This document shows, piece by piece, positions 1 to 12,000 of a DNA stretch of 64,000 nucleotides (positions within the stretch are counted from its first letter, which is position 1; the number at the start of each line of letters is the position of its first letter). This DNA comes from Metaphire vulgaris. Lineage: Eukaryota > Annelida > Clitellata > Crassiclitellata > Megascolecidae. The notes below the pieces were generated by a model. That model did no database searches and was not told the DNA's origin. It saw only the letters and a list, made by a program, of their open reading frames with translations. The translations under genes and the position numbers were made by a program. The DNA lies in contig CM030869.1 in NCBI GenBank assembly GCA_018105865.1, forward strand, positions 11,279,482 through 11,343,481, in the 5' to 3' direction.

Positions 1-2225
1 CTGCCTTTCTCTCGCCGCGGGGTCGTAGGAGGTTCCCTTAGGAAGGCCCTTATAGGGAGTGCGGCGTCCGCGTGTGTCCGCGACCAACGCTGTGTCTGCG
101 AGCGACGGCGACGAAACGTCCGTCATCCCTTCTCGTTCCGTCGTCTTCTTCTCCTCTTAACTCGACGATTCGTGTAATGTAAAGTACTGTACTATATTTT
201 AGTAGCACCCTAATCTAGTCTAAAACTTCTATAGCGCCACTTCGTAATGCACCAGTATCAATCGGCCGATGGCACGCCAAATCAAAATCATTCAAGATCC
301 AGGTCATAGTCCGGGTTAGAAGCGATGAGTTCTAGTCGCTTCGATTCGATAACTGAGCTGTTTCCAGCTTAAAATACATTATATTTAAACTTTTTAAATA
401 ACAAAATAATAATACTATTCTTTCTATTCATGTAGCGCTTATATAGATAAGGCGCTATAGTCATCAAATCGTGATCTCTGTTCGAGACGACCGAACCCGG
501 GTGAGCGCGGCTCATCTGAGGTAGAGCTGGCCTTCTACCGAATGTAAATGGCGTCATGAATTATAAATCACACAATATTCCTCGGACCCGTTAAGAGTCG
601 GCATTTTGTTACTCAAGGCGCGACATAAACTCTTTTAGGGCTTTTTGGCGCTAACAGGGAACCAGCTGATGCCGGAAGTCGTAAGGGAGTTGTGTGGACA
701 AGTCTATCAATCCAGTCATCCGATTCCTTAGCTATCCACGGCGATGCATGATGAAAGTTTGATTTAGGCCTATAAGTCAATTGCTTCTAGTTCTGCGTGT
801 GATTTTTTAGGAAGATCATTGGAATCACGTGTCACAGATCCTATCAAAAAGGAGAAGCAATTGATTGAACTGTTGTCAGATAGTCCGTTCGTAACGGATT
901 TCAAGCACCACAACTCAAATACACCACATCAACGGAAGACCTGTTGAACAGTGGGTGTTTAGGTATGTAAAAATCTCGTCGATTTGAAGAAATTTTACGA
1001 CATAAGGCGCATTTTCTTGTGTCCCCATCTTCATTGCATTGAATCGTGCAGAAATGATCAATAATGTTATTCTCAATTTCGACCTAAAGGTGGCAAAATA
1101 GAACCGAAGAACCCAACCATTTCATACTACACACTAGCGCCAGAGACTGTACGAGACATTCTGGCTTTGGAGAAAAACTCGTCCGTTTAATGCAGGCAAT
1201 ATATAAAAAGTCAGAAAGTGCAGTGAAGATAGATACTGAATAGCGTTAATCACGCAAGATAGATTCTAATGAACCGTTATTTTTACTTACCTATCTATTT
1301 ATTATTTATTATAAAAGGTTGAGATCTGTGCTCCACACCCACACCGACACCCACAACTTCTCATGTTTGATCTCCACTGCTGTTGCACTTGTAAACTAGG
1401 TCCATATCCTGAATATCAATGTTGTCAAGTACATCAAATACAGCACCCACAGTGGACCAAAAATAGAAGTCTTCGGGCAATGTATGAGACTGTACTGCGG
1501 TACTGGCTGACTGTAGCAACATGAAAAGCAGACCTAAGCCTACTGGATCAGAATACTTCTTAAGTACCAATCCTTATCAGCAGTCGTCGGTCTAATATCA
1601 GATATCACAGGGCGACGTAACCTCGGTGGCTATCACATTGAAGATGACAATGATAACTGGTTTCAATCGGGAACCTCCTGGCTAAGAATTCCAACTGCAA
1701 TCTTTCTAGGTACACGCGCACTTAGGCAACAAATTAAAAGTACACGTGTACCACTACTACTGAGTTTTGTAACGATTTCAGTCGCTGTATGTAATGTAAT
1801 ATAATAATGTATGTGAGAATGTAGTTGAAAAATCCTCGTCTATTTCAGTTTTTCGGCCTATTTTCCTAGGATAACCCCCTCATCCCAATTTATTTATGTT
1901 CAGTACGACGAGTGCACGTGTACTTATTATCTCGCCCCATGCATGATAGTGATTGAAAACAATTGATTGAAAACTTTGATTGTCGCAGTAAAATTCTATA
2001 ATCTATATACCATCTGCTGCATATTACTTTTGTATCGAATTATGATAAATTGACAAATGCATACATTTGACGACTGACAGAATTAGAACTTTAAGAGAAA
2101 ACCCAAACCATTTTCCATTTGAATTTAAACTTTTATTGAAGAACGAGATGTACAAAACTAGGACAGACAGTCAAACAGGCACTGAAAAGCCACTTTGCAT
2201 CGATACATCGTGAAAAACAGTCCAC
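1..2225. other. Gene-poor intergenic stretch
   Basis: No recognisable protein or RNA gene is seen on either strand. The stretch is AT-rich and carries a dispersed repeat near 209-314 that recurs at 62986-63105. A minus-strand open frame at 1361-1570 (69 codons) matches no family I recognise. Confidence 0.5.
209..314. repeat. Dispersed repeat, copy 1 (TATAGCGCC family)
   Basis: This stretch aligns by eye with 62986-63105. Both contain a run of CTAATCTA-like units, then CTTCTATAGCGCCACTT, then a shared segment about an inserted GCACACCAAAT-like core and GATCCAGGTCA. Only two full copies are seen, but the short TATAGCGCC core recurs at several other places (for example near 6280, 39360 and 48370). 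The class is unknown; it could be a SINE remnant. Confidence 0.6.
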
Positions 2226-2412
2226 CAGTGTTTATTCTAGCTACCTTGACATTGGGGGGGGGGTTTGAAATGTTGGGGGGATAAGATTTGTCTCTCCAAG
2301 CTTTGGGGGAGGGATTTCTATCCCCCAAGCCAACATATACAAATTTGGGGTAATTTTAAAACTTGGGGGAATTCCCCCCCCTCCAAAAAAAACAGGCCTA
2401 GAATAAACACTG
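2226..2412. mobile_element. MITE, CAGTGTTTATTC family, copy 1
   Basis: The element starts CAGTGTTTATTCTAG and ends with the exact inverse CTAGAATAAACACTG. The interior is G-rich on one half and C-rich on the other, so the strand folds back. The flanks ACAGTCCAC on both sides are a perfect 9-bp target-site duplication. There is no coding capacity. A second copy lies at 4922-5086. The CAG...CTG ends resemble hAT elements, although hAT normally makes 8-bp duplications. Confidence 0.85.
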
Positions 2413-2572
2413 ACAGTCCACAATAAATGACAAAAGAACGTCCGCTGCCAAAGACTCCGATGGGAAATCGTCATTGTCCCCGGTCAAGAATTGCGAATAT
2501 ACAATATCACAAATAGGCTATAATAGATAAAGTAGCAAAATTAAATAAAGATGGACAAATTAATTATTGGTA

Positions 2573-2578
2573 TTTATT
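2573..2578 (-). terminator. Candidate polyadenylation signal of the CH25H-like gene
   Basis: TTTATT on the plus strand reads AATAAA on the minus strand, about 360 nt past the stop codon of the hydroxylase gene. It is a plausible but unproven 3' end. Confidence 0.3.
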
Positions 2579-2933
2579 AAAAATATTACTAATTTCTACC
2601 AGATAATTCTAGTGTTTATAAAAAAACCGGTTAGACAATAAAACATAAAACTGTTGCATAGGAGAGAGCTTATGCAATGCAAGGTGACACACGCGCGCGG
2701 TAAATGGGAGTTGGGAAATGCTTCCAGTCAGAACGACAGTTGGAAATGCTTATCAGCACTACAGTTTTTCCCTAGGTAGGCCCCTGTGTGAGAGTTATTT
2801 TCTAATGCATAAAAAATTTAAACTGTTGCTTCTGCTATTTCTGTAAACGCCCCTTTAGCAATCTAATCTGATCTAATGGACAAGCACATTTTTATATTCG
2901 ATAAAACCGATAAATATATCAGTTCCGCCGTTA

Positions 2934-3944
2934 TTAGAAGCGTTTCGATTCCATGACCGGTTCATCGAATCCGTATTGTCCGGCAGCAGAGGCACTCGAA
3001 GACTTCTCCCTCTCCTTCTCCCAGTCGGTCATCGCCTTCGGTCTATAACCACCTGCTAGCTGCCCGGGGCATTCGGTCCCGAGCAGACGGTCCCACCAGT
3101 TGAAGAACGGCTGGAAGTTGCTGAGCGGCTTCTGGTGATGCATGTCGTGCTTGATCGATCCGCCCCAGAAGGGCATCCAGTGGTGGGGCAGGAAGGGCAG
3201 GTCGTACCCGATGTGAGCGTCGACGCTGACCATGATGCTGAACTGCATGAAAGTCCACTGCGTCAGCGGATGGGCGGAGAAAAACCATGGCGATGTCGTC
3301 GTATAGATTCCGACCGTTATCAGCTCGTACGGGTGGAGGTACTGGGTGACCCAGGCGTTCGGGCTGCTGTAGTGGTGGTGGACGGAGTGGACGTGACGGT
3401 AGAGGAACCGGATCTTGTGATGGAGGAAGTGCCAGACGAAGTACTCGAAGTCGAAGATGGCCAGCGCCGCGTACTGCTGCCAACAGAACTCCCACAGTCC
3501 GGGAGCCACCGTCGGCAGCACCGTGTCCGGCGTCCAGACCCACTGGGCGACGGAGACCGGAAGTAGGAACAGCAGGTGGTTCCAGGTCGTCAGGACTATT
3601 GCGTTCCTTACCGCCGGCCACGTGACGACGCGGTCCGTCTGGATCTTGTACTTCTGGATCCAGTTCCAGTTCCGGCCGAACAGATCGAAGACGGTGAACG
3701 GAACGACGCAGCCGAAGTAGAAGACGACCGACAGGACGACGGGAAAGAGAGGCGATCGGACGTAGTCTTCGTGGCCCAGGCGCAGGTCCCAGAGCGGCTG
3801 GAGGAGACGGAACTGGCCCGGTTCCCGCATGAACGGCGTCGACGTGAAGTTGCCCTTGCCCGTCGAGTCTCCGTCGGACTGTAAGCCCCACTGTCCGCCC
3901 TGGAGAAGCCTCGCGAAGATCGCGTCTACGATCGTCCCAGACAT
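2934..3944 (-). CDS. CH25H: Cholesterol 25-hydroxylase-like membrane di-iron oxidase
   Basis: A single uninterrupted 336-residue frame with ATG at 3942-3944 and TAA at 2934-2936. The family (fatty acid hydroxylase superfamily) uses a histidine-coordinated di-iron centre in the ER membrane to oxidise sterols or lipids. The histidine boxes are visible: H172-FL-H175-H176, H186-SV-H189-H190 and H266-DM-H269-H270. Hydrophobic membrane segments lie at about residues 65-89, 112-137 and 150-171. The stretch from the first box to the C-terminal WWDRLLGT motif is closest to vertebrate CH25H (LHHK, LYR, HSVHH, HDMHH, DRLLGT). Vertebrate CH25H is also intronless. A Ser-rich tail follows residue 305. The exact substrate is inferred: invertebrate members may act on other sterols. 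No TATA box is seen upstream. Confidence 0.9.
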   Translation of the reverse strand: MSGTIVDAIFARLLQGGQWGLQSDGDSTGKGNFTSTPFMREPGQFRLLQPLWDLRLGHEDYVRSPLFPVVLSVVFYFGCVVPFTVFDLFGRNWNWIQKYKIQTDRVVTWPAVRNAIVLTTWNHLLFLLPVSVAQWVWTPDTVLPTVAPGLWEFCWQQYAALAIFDFEYFVWHFLHHKIRFLYRHVHSVHHHYSSPNAWVTQYLHPYELITVGIYTTTSPWFFSAHPLTQWTFMQFSIMVSVDAHIGYDLPFLPHHWMPFWGGSIKHDMHHQKPLSNFQPFFNWWDRLLGTECPGQLAGGYRPKAMTDWEKEREKSSSASAAGQYGFDEPVMESKRF

Positions 3945-4062
3945 CGCGTTCCGGACTCCAAAGATAATCTCAACGGAGATTTATTATTATTTTAGAAAAA
4001 AACAATAAAAAAACGCGGCGAGAGCTTCGAAGAAATCGAGACGGAATTTCTAAACAAATTTG

Positions 4063-4090
4063 TAAAACGTAAAACGTAAAACGTAAAGTT
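4063..4090. repeat. Short tandem AAACGTA repeat upstream of CH25H-like gene
   Basis: Three to four head-to-tail copies of a 7-8 bp unit (AAACGTA) lie about 120 bp upstream of the hydroxylase start codon, within its likely promoter or 5' UTR. Function is unknown. Confidence 0.6.
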
Positions 4091-4921
4091 TGTTTCCAAA
4101 AAACTGACGGAGGAAACTCGGCAACAAATCCGTCTGAGACGTCCAGACTTATCGCAGTTTTTAACCAGTGCAGAATAGAACCTGCTTTTATAGAAACAAG
4201 TGAACTGATTATCGCATACCTACCTGACTGCCCTTCGATGCACCGCGTAGGCCTAAAGTCGGCTACCTGAGATACGTTGACAGGTAGGTGCCAGACAAAC
4301 CACAGTCCTAGATATCACCCGAATTGTATCAGCCAATCATGTCGTAACTGTAGTTTTGTAGTAGGCCTACTGTCGATATAACTGGCCTTGAAAAAGTAGA
4401 TCGGATGCTACTCGATGGACAAGCACCTGCAGAAAAAGTACAGGTCGAGGCCTACGTGGAATCTTGATATCGGAATAAGTGGAGAATAGGTGCAGACGTA
4501 CTTTGAACAATAAATATTATCTAGTCGGTCCAGAGAACATCTGAACTCTATCTATACTGGGTTTTCACAGCCTCTGTCAATCGCAGACTGATGTTAACGT
4601 CAAAAGACATCACCTCATACAGTAGCTAACGCTATATGCAAATATGCAAATAAGTAAGTAAGATCTCGTGAATTTATATAGCTCTTTCGAGTGCATGTAT
4701 GCTGTAGTAGGCCTAGCTGCTAATTTCTATAGGCTCTTAATCTACCGTTGAAATCGCCAGGTTAAATGAATATACCAGATGGAAGGCTCAGTACCCAAGT
4801 GTCTAGTATGGACGCGTACGTCTATGGTCAGGGAATTCTTAATCAGTTTAAATAATTGGATTGTTTAGTTTTATTTAGTTATTTGCTGGACGTTTAATCG
4901 ATACCTGAAATCCTACGTGTG

Positions 4922-5086
4922 CAGTGTTTATTCTAGCCACCTTGACATTGGGGAGGGGAACTTTACATGTTTGGGGGATATGGTTTGTCTGCCCAAAAAT
5001 CTTGACGCAACATATAGATTTTTTGGGGGGAGGGAATTTTCAAACTTTGGGGGAAATCCCCCAAAACAGGCCTAGAATAAACACTG
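4922..5086. mobile_element. MITE, CAGTGTTTATTC family, copy 2
   Basis: The same termini as 2226-2412 (CAGTGTTTATTCTAG at the left, its inverse at the right) and the same G-rich/C-rich foldback interior. The flanks CTACGTGTG on both sides form a perfect 9-bp target-site duplication. There is no open frame. Confidence 0.87.
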
Positions 5087-6014
5087 CTACGTGTGTATAA
5101 TAGACGCCACCTGGCGAATATCAGCATAATTACAGCGGGAGTCGACTTGTCGAAGTTTGGAACATAGACAGATATATTTAATTAAATTATTGCCATAATA
5201 TATAGCAGCATTAAGAGACTTTGAACCAATCAACGAAATAAATCAACAATTCAATCAATTGGCACCAGTCAGTGGTCGTTTTAATACTAACTCATTTCTA
5301 AGCATAGGCAGAGGCAATTCTAAATCGGTTTAAACCTAAAATAGGCTACTGTTCAAATGACCATACCCGTAAAATACCAGTTCTAAAATGAAATCATTGA
5401 AATGATCCGGCCCTGGAAAATGTTGTCGGGCATTAAAGCTCTTCATCAGCTTCACTTTCTTACTTGATTCACTGCGTAAATACCCTTACATACCATAACA
5501 ATTAAATTGCACCAAGTATGATAATATCAATTTTTTTTTTAATGCAAATTATAAAATTAAATTAAATCAGTGGAACATATTTTGAAATTCTTTTGTCTTA
5601 TCAGAAGAATTTTCAAATTAAATCATCTCAAGAGAATAGAATTTTGCGAATTTCTACAATTTTGTGTCGTTTTACCTGAACAAAGACGATATTCTTGAGC
5701 CATAAAATAGTCCTTAGATAACAACAATAGCTTTTAATAAGCATTCTCGAAAATTTTAAATGTTATTAATTTTTTAGAATTAAAACACAATTTCGCAATA
5801 TTATACTATAATATTTAATTTACTAACAAATTGATGCAGGTTCAAGCGAAACGAAAGTCGACGTGCGTGATGCGGTCGACTGCCGTGACGGACTACTTTC
5901 GGGCGATAGGATTTACGCAAATTCTCGTTAATTTCCAGAAAAGATAATTAATTTCAGTGAATTTCGATTAAAATCGAATTAATCGAGGAAAAAATCGAAG
6001 CGTTTTTCCGTTCG
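5087..6014. other. USP3 upstream region
   Basis: No gene is recognised. The sequence is AT-rich until about 5840, then has a CpG-bearing patch (5840-5930) just before the USP3 start codon. This is the likely 5' UTR/promoter area. No TATA box or clear initiator is visible. Confidence 0.4.
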
Positions 6015-9000
6015 ATGGATTGTTCGCATCTGGACGAAAATGTCGTTATAACGGCTACGGTTATAATGGGCTTCAAGTGGCGATGTTCAGGTCGGAAATT
6101 TGTCGCAAAATTCACGTAAAATGGAAAAGTTCTAAGAAATTTCCAGGTTTTGCGACGATTCGCGACGAAATTTCCGTTTAAAATGGGAGAAAAACTAATA
6201 TTTGAATGCTTCATTCTGGTGGTCGAAGGCGTGTCTTATTGTCTGTTGCAATACGAACATTCATGTAGCGCCTTTATAACGACATAGGTGTGTCATACTG
6301 TCTGTTATAATGAGATCATTTATATAGCACCTTTGCAGCTGCCTATTGTCTGATGTACCTTTTCTGTACTATGCTGGGGGTAAGTTTCAAACAGAAAATC
6401 CATTACTTTTTTAAAATGTCTGTAATTGAACTAGCATCATCATCATCATCTTGCTCTCTGTCAACTCTTTAGCGGCAATATCTAGACACGAAATGTTTCC
6501 AAGAAGATCTATCTTCTGTTAATCGTCTTCCTTCTACGATTGAAATTCCTTTCATGTTCATATCTTCTCTGACGTTGTCCATCCACTTGTTCCTGGGTCT
6601 TCGTCTTCCTTTATTTCCTTCTATTTGAGTGTAGAGTGCCCTGTACGGTAAGTCTCATTTCATCCATTCTGTTGACATGTCCATACCAGTTCAGTCTTTT
6701 CCTTCTAATTTTGTCGATAATTGTATCCTTTAGATTGAGACGCTGTCTGATGTCTTCGTTTCTTATCTTTTGTAGCGGGGTTACTCCAAGGATTCTCCCT
6801 AGGCAGGTCATTTCGGCCACTAGCAGCCTATGTTCATCTGTTTCTTTCATGCTCCATGTTTCTGCACCATATACCGGTATTATTTGTGGGACTACTACTA
6901 TTGAAATATGTATGTGTGTATTTCGATTATGGTAAATTATGTGTACTCATTTCATGGAAATGATATTTAAAGACAGTCTGTGTGTTCTTATCATCACTTC
7001 TTCATTATTAAAAAATGGAGACTATTAGAAAATAGACCCTTGTAATGGTTTCTACAAACCTGAGATAATTAAACCACTGCCTCACTCTGTCATCTTCTGG
7101 AAATTTTGATGCAAAGTTTTTATTGGATGAGGTGAAATTCTGCTGCTTTGAAGAAATATTTTTCAAATTTGTTGCTAGTTTTTTGTCATTATTTTGTAGT
7201 TTGTAGTAGCCAGTCCAGTCCTTGGATGTGTCTGCAGTGTGCTAAAATTCACTGTGGAAGGTATCAATTTGATTGTAATTCATTGTGCTATCTTAAGACA
7301 GATAACATCGATAGTGATGAATAATAGAAAGCAATGAATGATAATGATAAGTATCATATTAAATTAGAAATAAATTCAAATAATGTTTTGTGATTTTTCT
7401 AATCATTGTGGTTTAAGGAACTCTCTGTTAGGTTTAGAGATTGCCCTGACATTATTACCGGTATGTAGTTTATTATCTAAGCCAGCCAGAAGATATGTTA
7501 CACAAAGCTTAGCACATGATATGTTACATGTAGAGATAGTGTAATTAGCAGTCATGTCACTGTTGACATTGTTGTTTATGTTAATGATTGTTTATTTTCT
7601 GAGCTGTGTAACATCTTGTTGTTATCCTATTGTGACACACTTGGCCAGGCATTCCAATTAGCAGGATCTTGACATGTCATATGTTGCAGATGTTTATTTG
7701 GGCGCTGCCTTGTAAGATTTAGGCTCCAATGTTTGCAAGTGTCAATACCACATCTCAGTTATGCCGTTAATGAAAATCATGAAATTAAAATTCTTTGGCA
7801 TCTGTATTGTTTAACAATGGCAGACTCTTCCAGTATTTATTACACAATTGTAGAAGCTTTTGAGGTGCTGACCACTGTTGCCACATTGCTCTGCGAGTTT
7901 TAGAAAAAACATAGCAATGCAAAGCCACCGAAGTTGCAGTCAAGTCCCATTTTAACGAATTTCAATGGACCTGCAAGTCTTATCCATTGGTTGCATAGGT
8001 TGTTACATGAGCTGAGTCTTTTCAATGGTATTGTACTGTAAGGAAACTTGAACCCTTGTCAGCTGTAGTCAATATTTTATGACTGTGTCTGTTATGAGCG
8101 GGTTCTGATTGTATGATCACCAATGGATATGTGGATATTTTTCAGAATTCTCTTGGCCAGCATTTAAGTTGACCGGGTGTTGGTTTCTCTGTCTGTAGGT
8201 ATGTAAGTGGTCATGCAAAATCGCATCACGAGGAACAGAAGCCGCATCACTGCGTCTGCATCGACTGTGAAAACCTAACAGTGTTTTGGTAAGTATGCAA
8301 GTGTCGCAGTGTATATGCGTTGCAACCATTGGCGCAAGTTCAGCCTTGTGACAATGCTGCAGTGTGTCCAATTAACCTCTTAACTGGGAACCCCGGATAT
8401 ATCCGTCCATTTTACATTGAGCTACAGTTAAATACACGGTTTAGGGGTTAATTGTAAATTACGATTGTTTTTTTTCGGCTTATTCTGTGAAGTTTTCTTG
8501 ATCGAATGATAAAAATCTGAACTTTTATTTATGAATTCAGGCTGTAGACAGAATGAAGATGGGCATTAACCAAGTACGTGCATAAGTAAATGCTTTGAAG
8601 TTGCAGTCAGGCAGCACTTTGTAAGAATGTTGCAATGAATTGTTGTTTTTAACGGGCCTTGAGCTTGTTGAAATTTCAACATTTTGTTTTTTAAGTTTCC
8701 ACAAAGATTTTAATTGACCTAAGTAAAGGCCAGAATCAAATTTTCCTGAAAAAATGCACTTTCAAAATACTCCTCACTTTTATGTTTCCCAAACAGCACA
8801 TCTGTGAGTTAAGTGAATATTGACCTCTTGACCTCTGCTCAACCATTCTATTGTATCATAGTTGTTTGCTGTCAGGAGATAATGGGCTTAGGAACAGTCA
8901 GGCTAGTGATATCTTGCATTGACTCAGCTTGTCTTATACAGCAGGCTGTCAGGTAACAGAAGTGCTGGACTTTGATACATGCTGTGTAATAATAGCAAAA

Positions 9001-12000
9001 ATGCAGTATATTTGATTAATGACACATGTTTTATGTGTAAATTCAGTTAATTTATGCTTTATTTGTTTAGCCAACCTTGATATTATTATTTCTAGTAGTT
9101 TTGCACTCCATTTTAATATCACATGACTTACTATCAATCTTTAATATCATTTAATACATCCCAACTAGTTTTTAAATGTGATAATCAACCACAGATTATA
9201 TCGTTAAAGCTGGGATTGCCTCTGAGTAGAAATATAAGAAGTGCCATATAAGTTCCTTATTACATTGCATTGCATTACATCATCTCAGACTTTTAGGGAC
9301 TATAGAGAGACTTTATCATGATGCGGGCTTTTGGAAGATATCGTAGGGATACTGCAGCCTACTGGAATGGATACTGCAGCCTACTGGAAGGGATACTGCA
9401 GCCTACTGGAATGGATACTGCAGCCTACTGGAAGGGATACTGGAATGAAATAGCCATGCTTGAATGTTTGACGGATATATGTAAGCTTGAAGGCATAGGC
9501 TGGGACCATATTTATTAGCTAGTTATATGCAATTGCCATATAATTTTGATGATTGAATGTTCTTGTTTTTTATGATTTTTTTTTAGTTATGCCTGTGATG
9601 AGTTTGTCGTCAATGACACTGTCGCCTGCCACCTCGAAAACATACGCACACATTTACAGAAGTTAAATTCCTCGTAGGTCAACTGGTTTTTTCTCTTGTC
9701 ATTTCTATTTGAAGAGCGTAGTTGTTGGTGTGAGATCACTGCTGGTGCATAGTGCGTTTTAATATTGTTGTACTTTTGGTATGGGCGTTCAGACATGGAC
9801 ATGGGTTGGTTTCACCCATCAATTGGGTTCGGTTGGGTTGGGTCGAGTCAGAAATTTCCATGTTTATGGTTGGTAGAGTTGGGTCAGAAAATAAGTCATG
9901 GTTTAAGAAGTTGTAATGTATTACGGTGGGTTGGGTTGGGTCAAGTAACCCTTCTGTTTTCGTGGGTTTGTTGGGTCTGGCTTGTGATGGGTCCGGCTGG
10001 GTTTTAAAAAGTGTACCCATGTATTTTGTATGATCATACAGTATCTTTTTTGTGAATTATTGTATAGTTTTTAACCCTGTTAAGTCATTCACAAAGTGAA
10101 AAATCGTGATGGGTGAACAACTTGTCCAAGGCTGTGGCTAGGGTATGACTTGAACCCACTACCTTCCATCTGTGTGGCAACAACCCTACCACTACTCCAC
10201 TGCACCCCTTTATGACATAGTGTATCTTTTTGCATAAATTATTAAAGAAATTTGGACCGACAGTTGTTCACTATTTGCTTTCAGTCTTGACGATAGCACC
10301 TCAATGGATCACACAAAGGAGAACGTCGGGCTCTGTCGACAAAATTCCAACGAATCAGATGGAAGCCAGAAAAAGCGACTTAAAAAGGTTCTATTTGGAA
10401 TCAATTATTATGTCATTAGGTAAATTTTGTCTTGGCGTTTTCTGTCGTTCTATTTCTGTTGGTCTCTGCTTTGAAATGCTTGCCGTTACTTTTCCCAAAA
10501 CTGAGTTACATTGCTTTGAAGCTGCAGGAGTTGTGAAAAGATCTTTGGAAGCTTGTTGTAAAAAATTACTTATACAGATTAAGATGTGCAGCTTCTGGAA
10601 GCCTCATTTATTCATTATTATGAAGTTTTTGGTGGCATATAGTAATATAAAGCCATACATCTGCTCCTGATATAAGTTGAGAAACAACTGCAGTTCAATG
10701 TTATTAACAGTTTTCCCTTTAATCATGAGATTAGTTTATGTTTATTGTATGAATTTGGAAATATACGAATGTTTAAGATTGTTTGGCATTCAAGGCATTT
10801 GGAAACTGCATGGAATTAACTGTTTTTGTTGGAAATTCTTTCCAGGATGAACTGGCATCCATCCGACCGAAAACATCTGGGCTACGAAATCTAGGAAACA
10901 CTTGTTTTATGAACGCAGTATTGCAGTCTCTCAGGTATTGAACACTTGAAAGGGGCCGTGTAAAGTTAACTTTCTTGAAGCAGTTTTTCCCTGCACGTTT
11001 TATTTTGAGTATTTGTAAATTGCTTCTTCTTGCATAGCACATGAGTTGCACTTCAGTGAATAACAATGACGACAAATTTCTCTGTGTGCCAACATTATCA
11101 AATGTCTTTCTCCTTTCTTATCCCCCTTCTTGTCTAGAGTTGAATAATCAAAATTTACTGCAAAAATCTGTGAGAAGCAGGTAATTTGCACAAGCATAGA
11201 GGATTGCTTTGGAATTGAGACTTAATTTGGGGATATTCAATACCAAATGAGTTCAGTATGTCTTGAAAGTATTCATCTGCATATTTCATTTGCCAGACTT
11301 CTATGGTGGTCAGTAGACAAGAAGCTGTTTCTGTGAGTTAACAATACAGGGTGGCACAAAAAAACGGAATACAGTATATTAAATGCAGACCTACCGGGTA
11401 AATGTGACTAGTTCGGTTTTTTTGCGCCACCCTGTACAATTCTATTGTTAGGTTAATGGTGAGAGGTGCTAAGGAGTGTTAATAATGGTCGCTTGCTGAT
11501 TATGGTTTGTTTTAGCAATATCCAGTCGTTCTGCGCGTACATCAAGCAACTGCCATCGCTTGACCAGACACCGAACAAAAAGAAGCCGCACTTACGGCGC
11601 GACAAAGACGGTGAAGATGTGTAAGTCGTAGCCGCGTTTTGTTTCTTAGTTATAGGACAAGCTTTATGGTATTATAATACTTTAACCCCTTAACTGGGGA
11701 TCCCGGATATATCCGTCCATTTTACATTGAGTTACAGTTAAATACACAGTTAAGGGGTTAAATTTTTGTTATTCCAATTAATGAAAGTCTTGATGGTTAA
11801 TTATAATTTTTTTCCAGTCTCCTGGTGGAAGAACTTAGGAAAACTTTGGTCGCCCTCTGGCAGGGTGGAAAAACAGCCATCTCACCGGAATCCCTCTTCT
11901 CCGTCATCTGGAAAGTCGTTCCAAGGTTCAGGTATGCATTGAAATCTTCAATCAGTTTCTTTGTAACGCATATTATGTCTGCATTATGGTTGTAACCTGC

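Noticed and set aside
1361..1570. Minus-strand 69-codon ORF as a gene
   Set aside because: Its composition looks protein-like but I recognise no family, and it has no supporting context.
3043..3891. Long antisense and alternative-frame ORFs over the hydroxylase gene (also 3135-3566)
   Set aside because: They are shadows of the GC-rich real frame, which alone carries the histidine boxes.
9765..10007. Telomere-like GGGTTGGGTT repeats
   Set aside because: Degenerate and short; not TTAGGG and not at an end.
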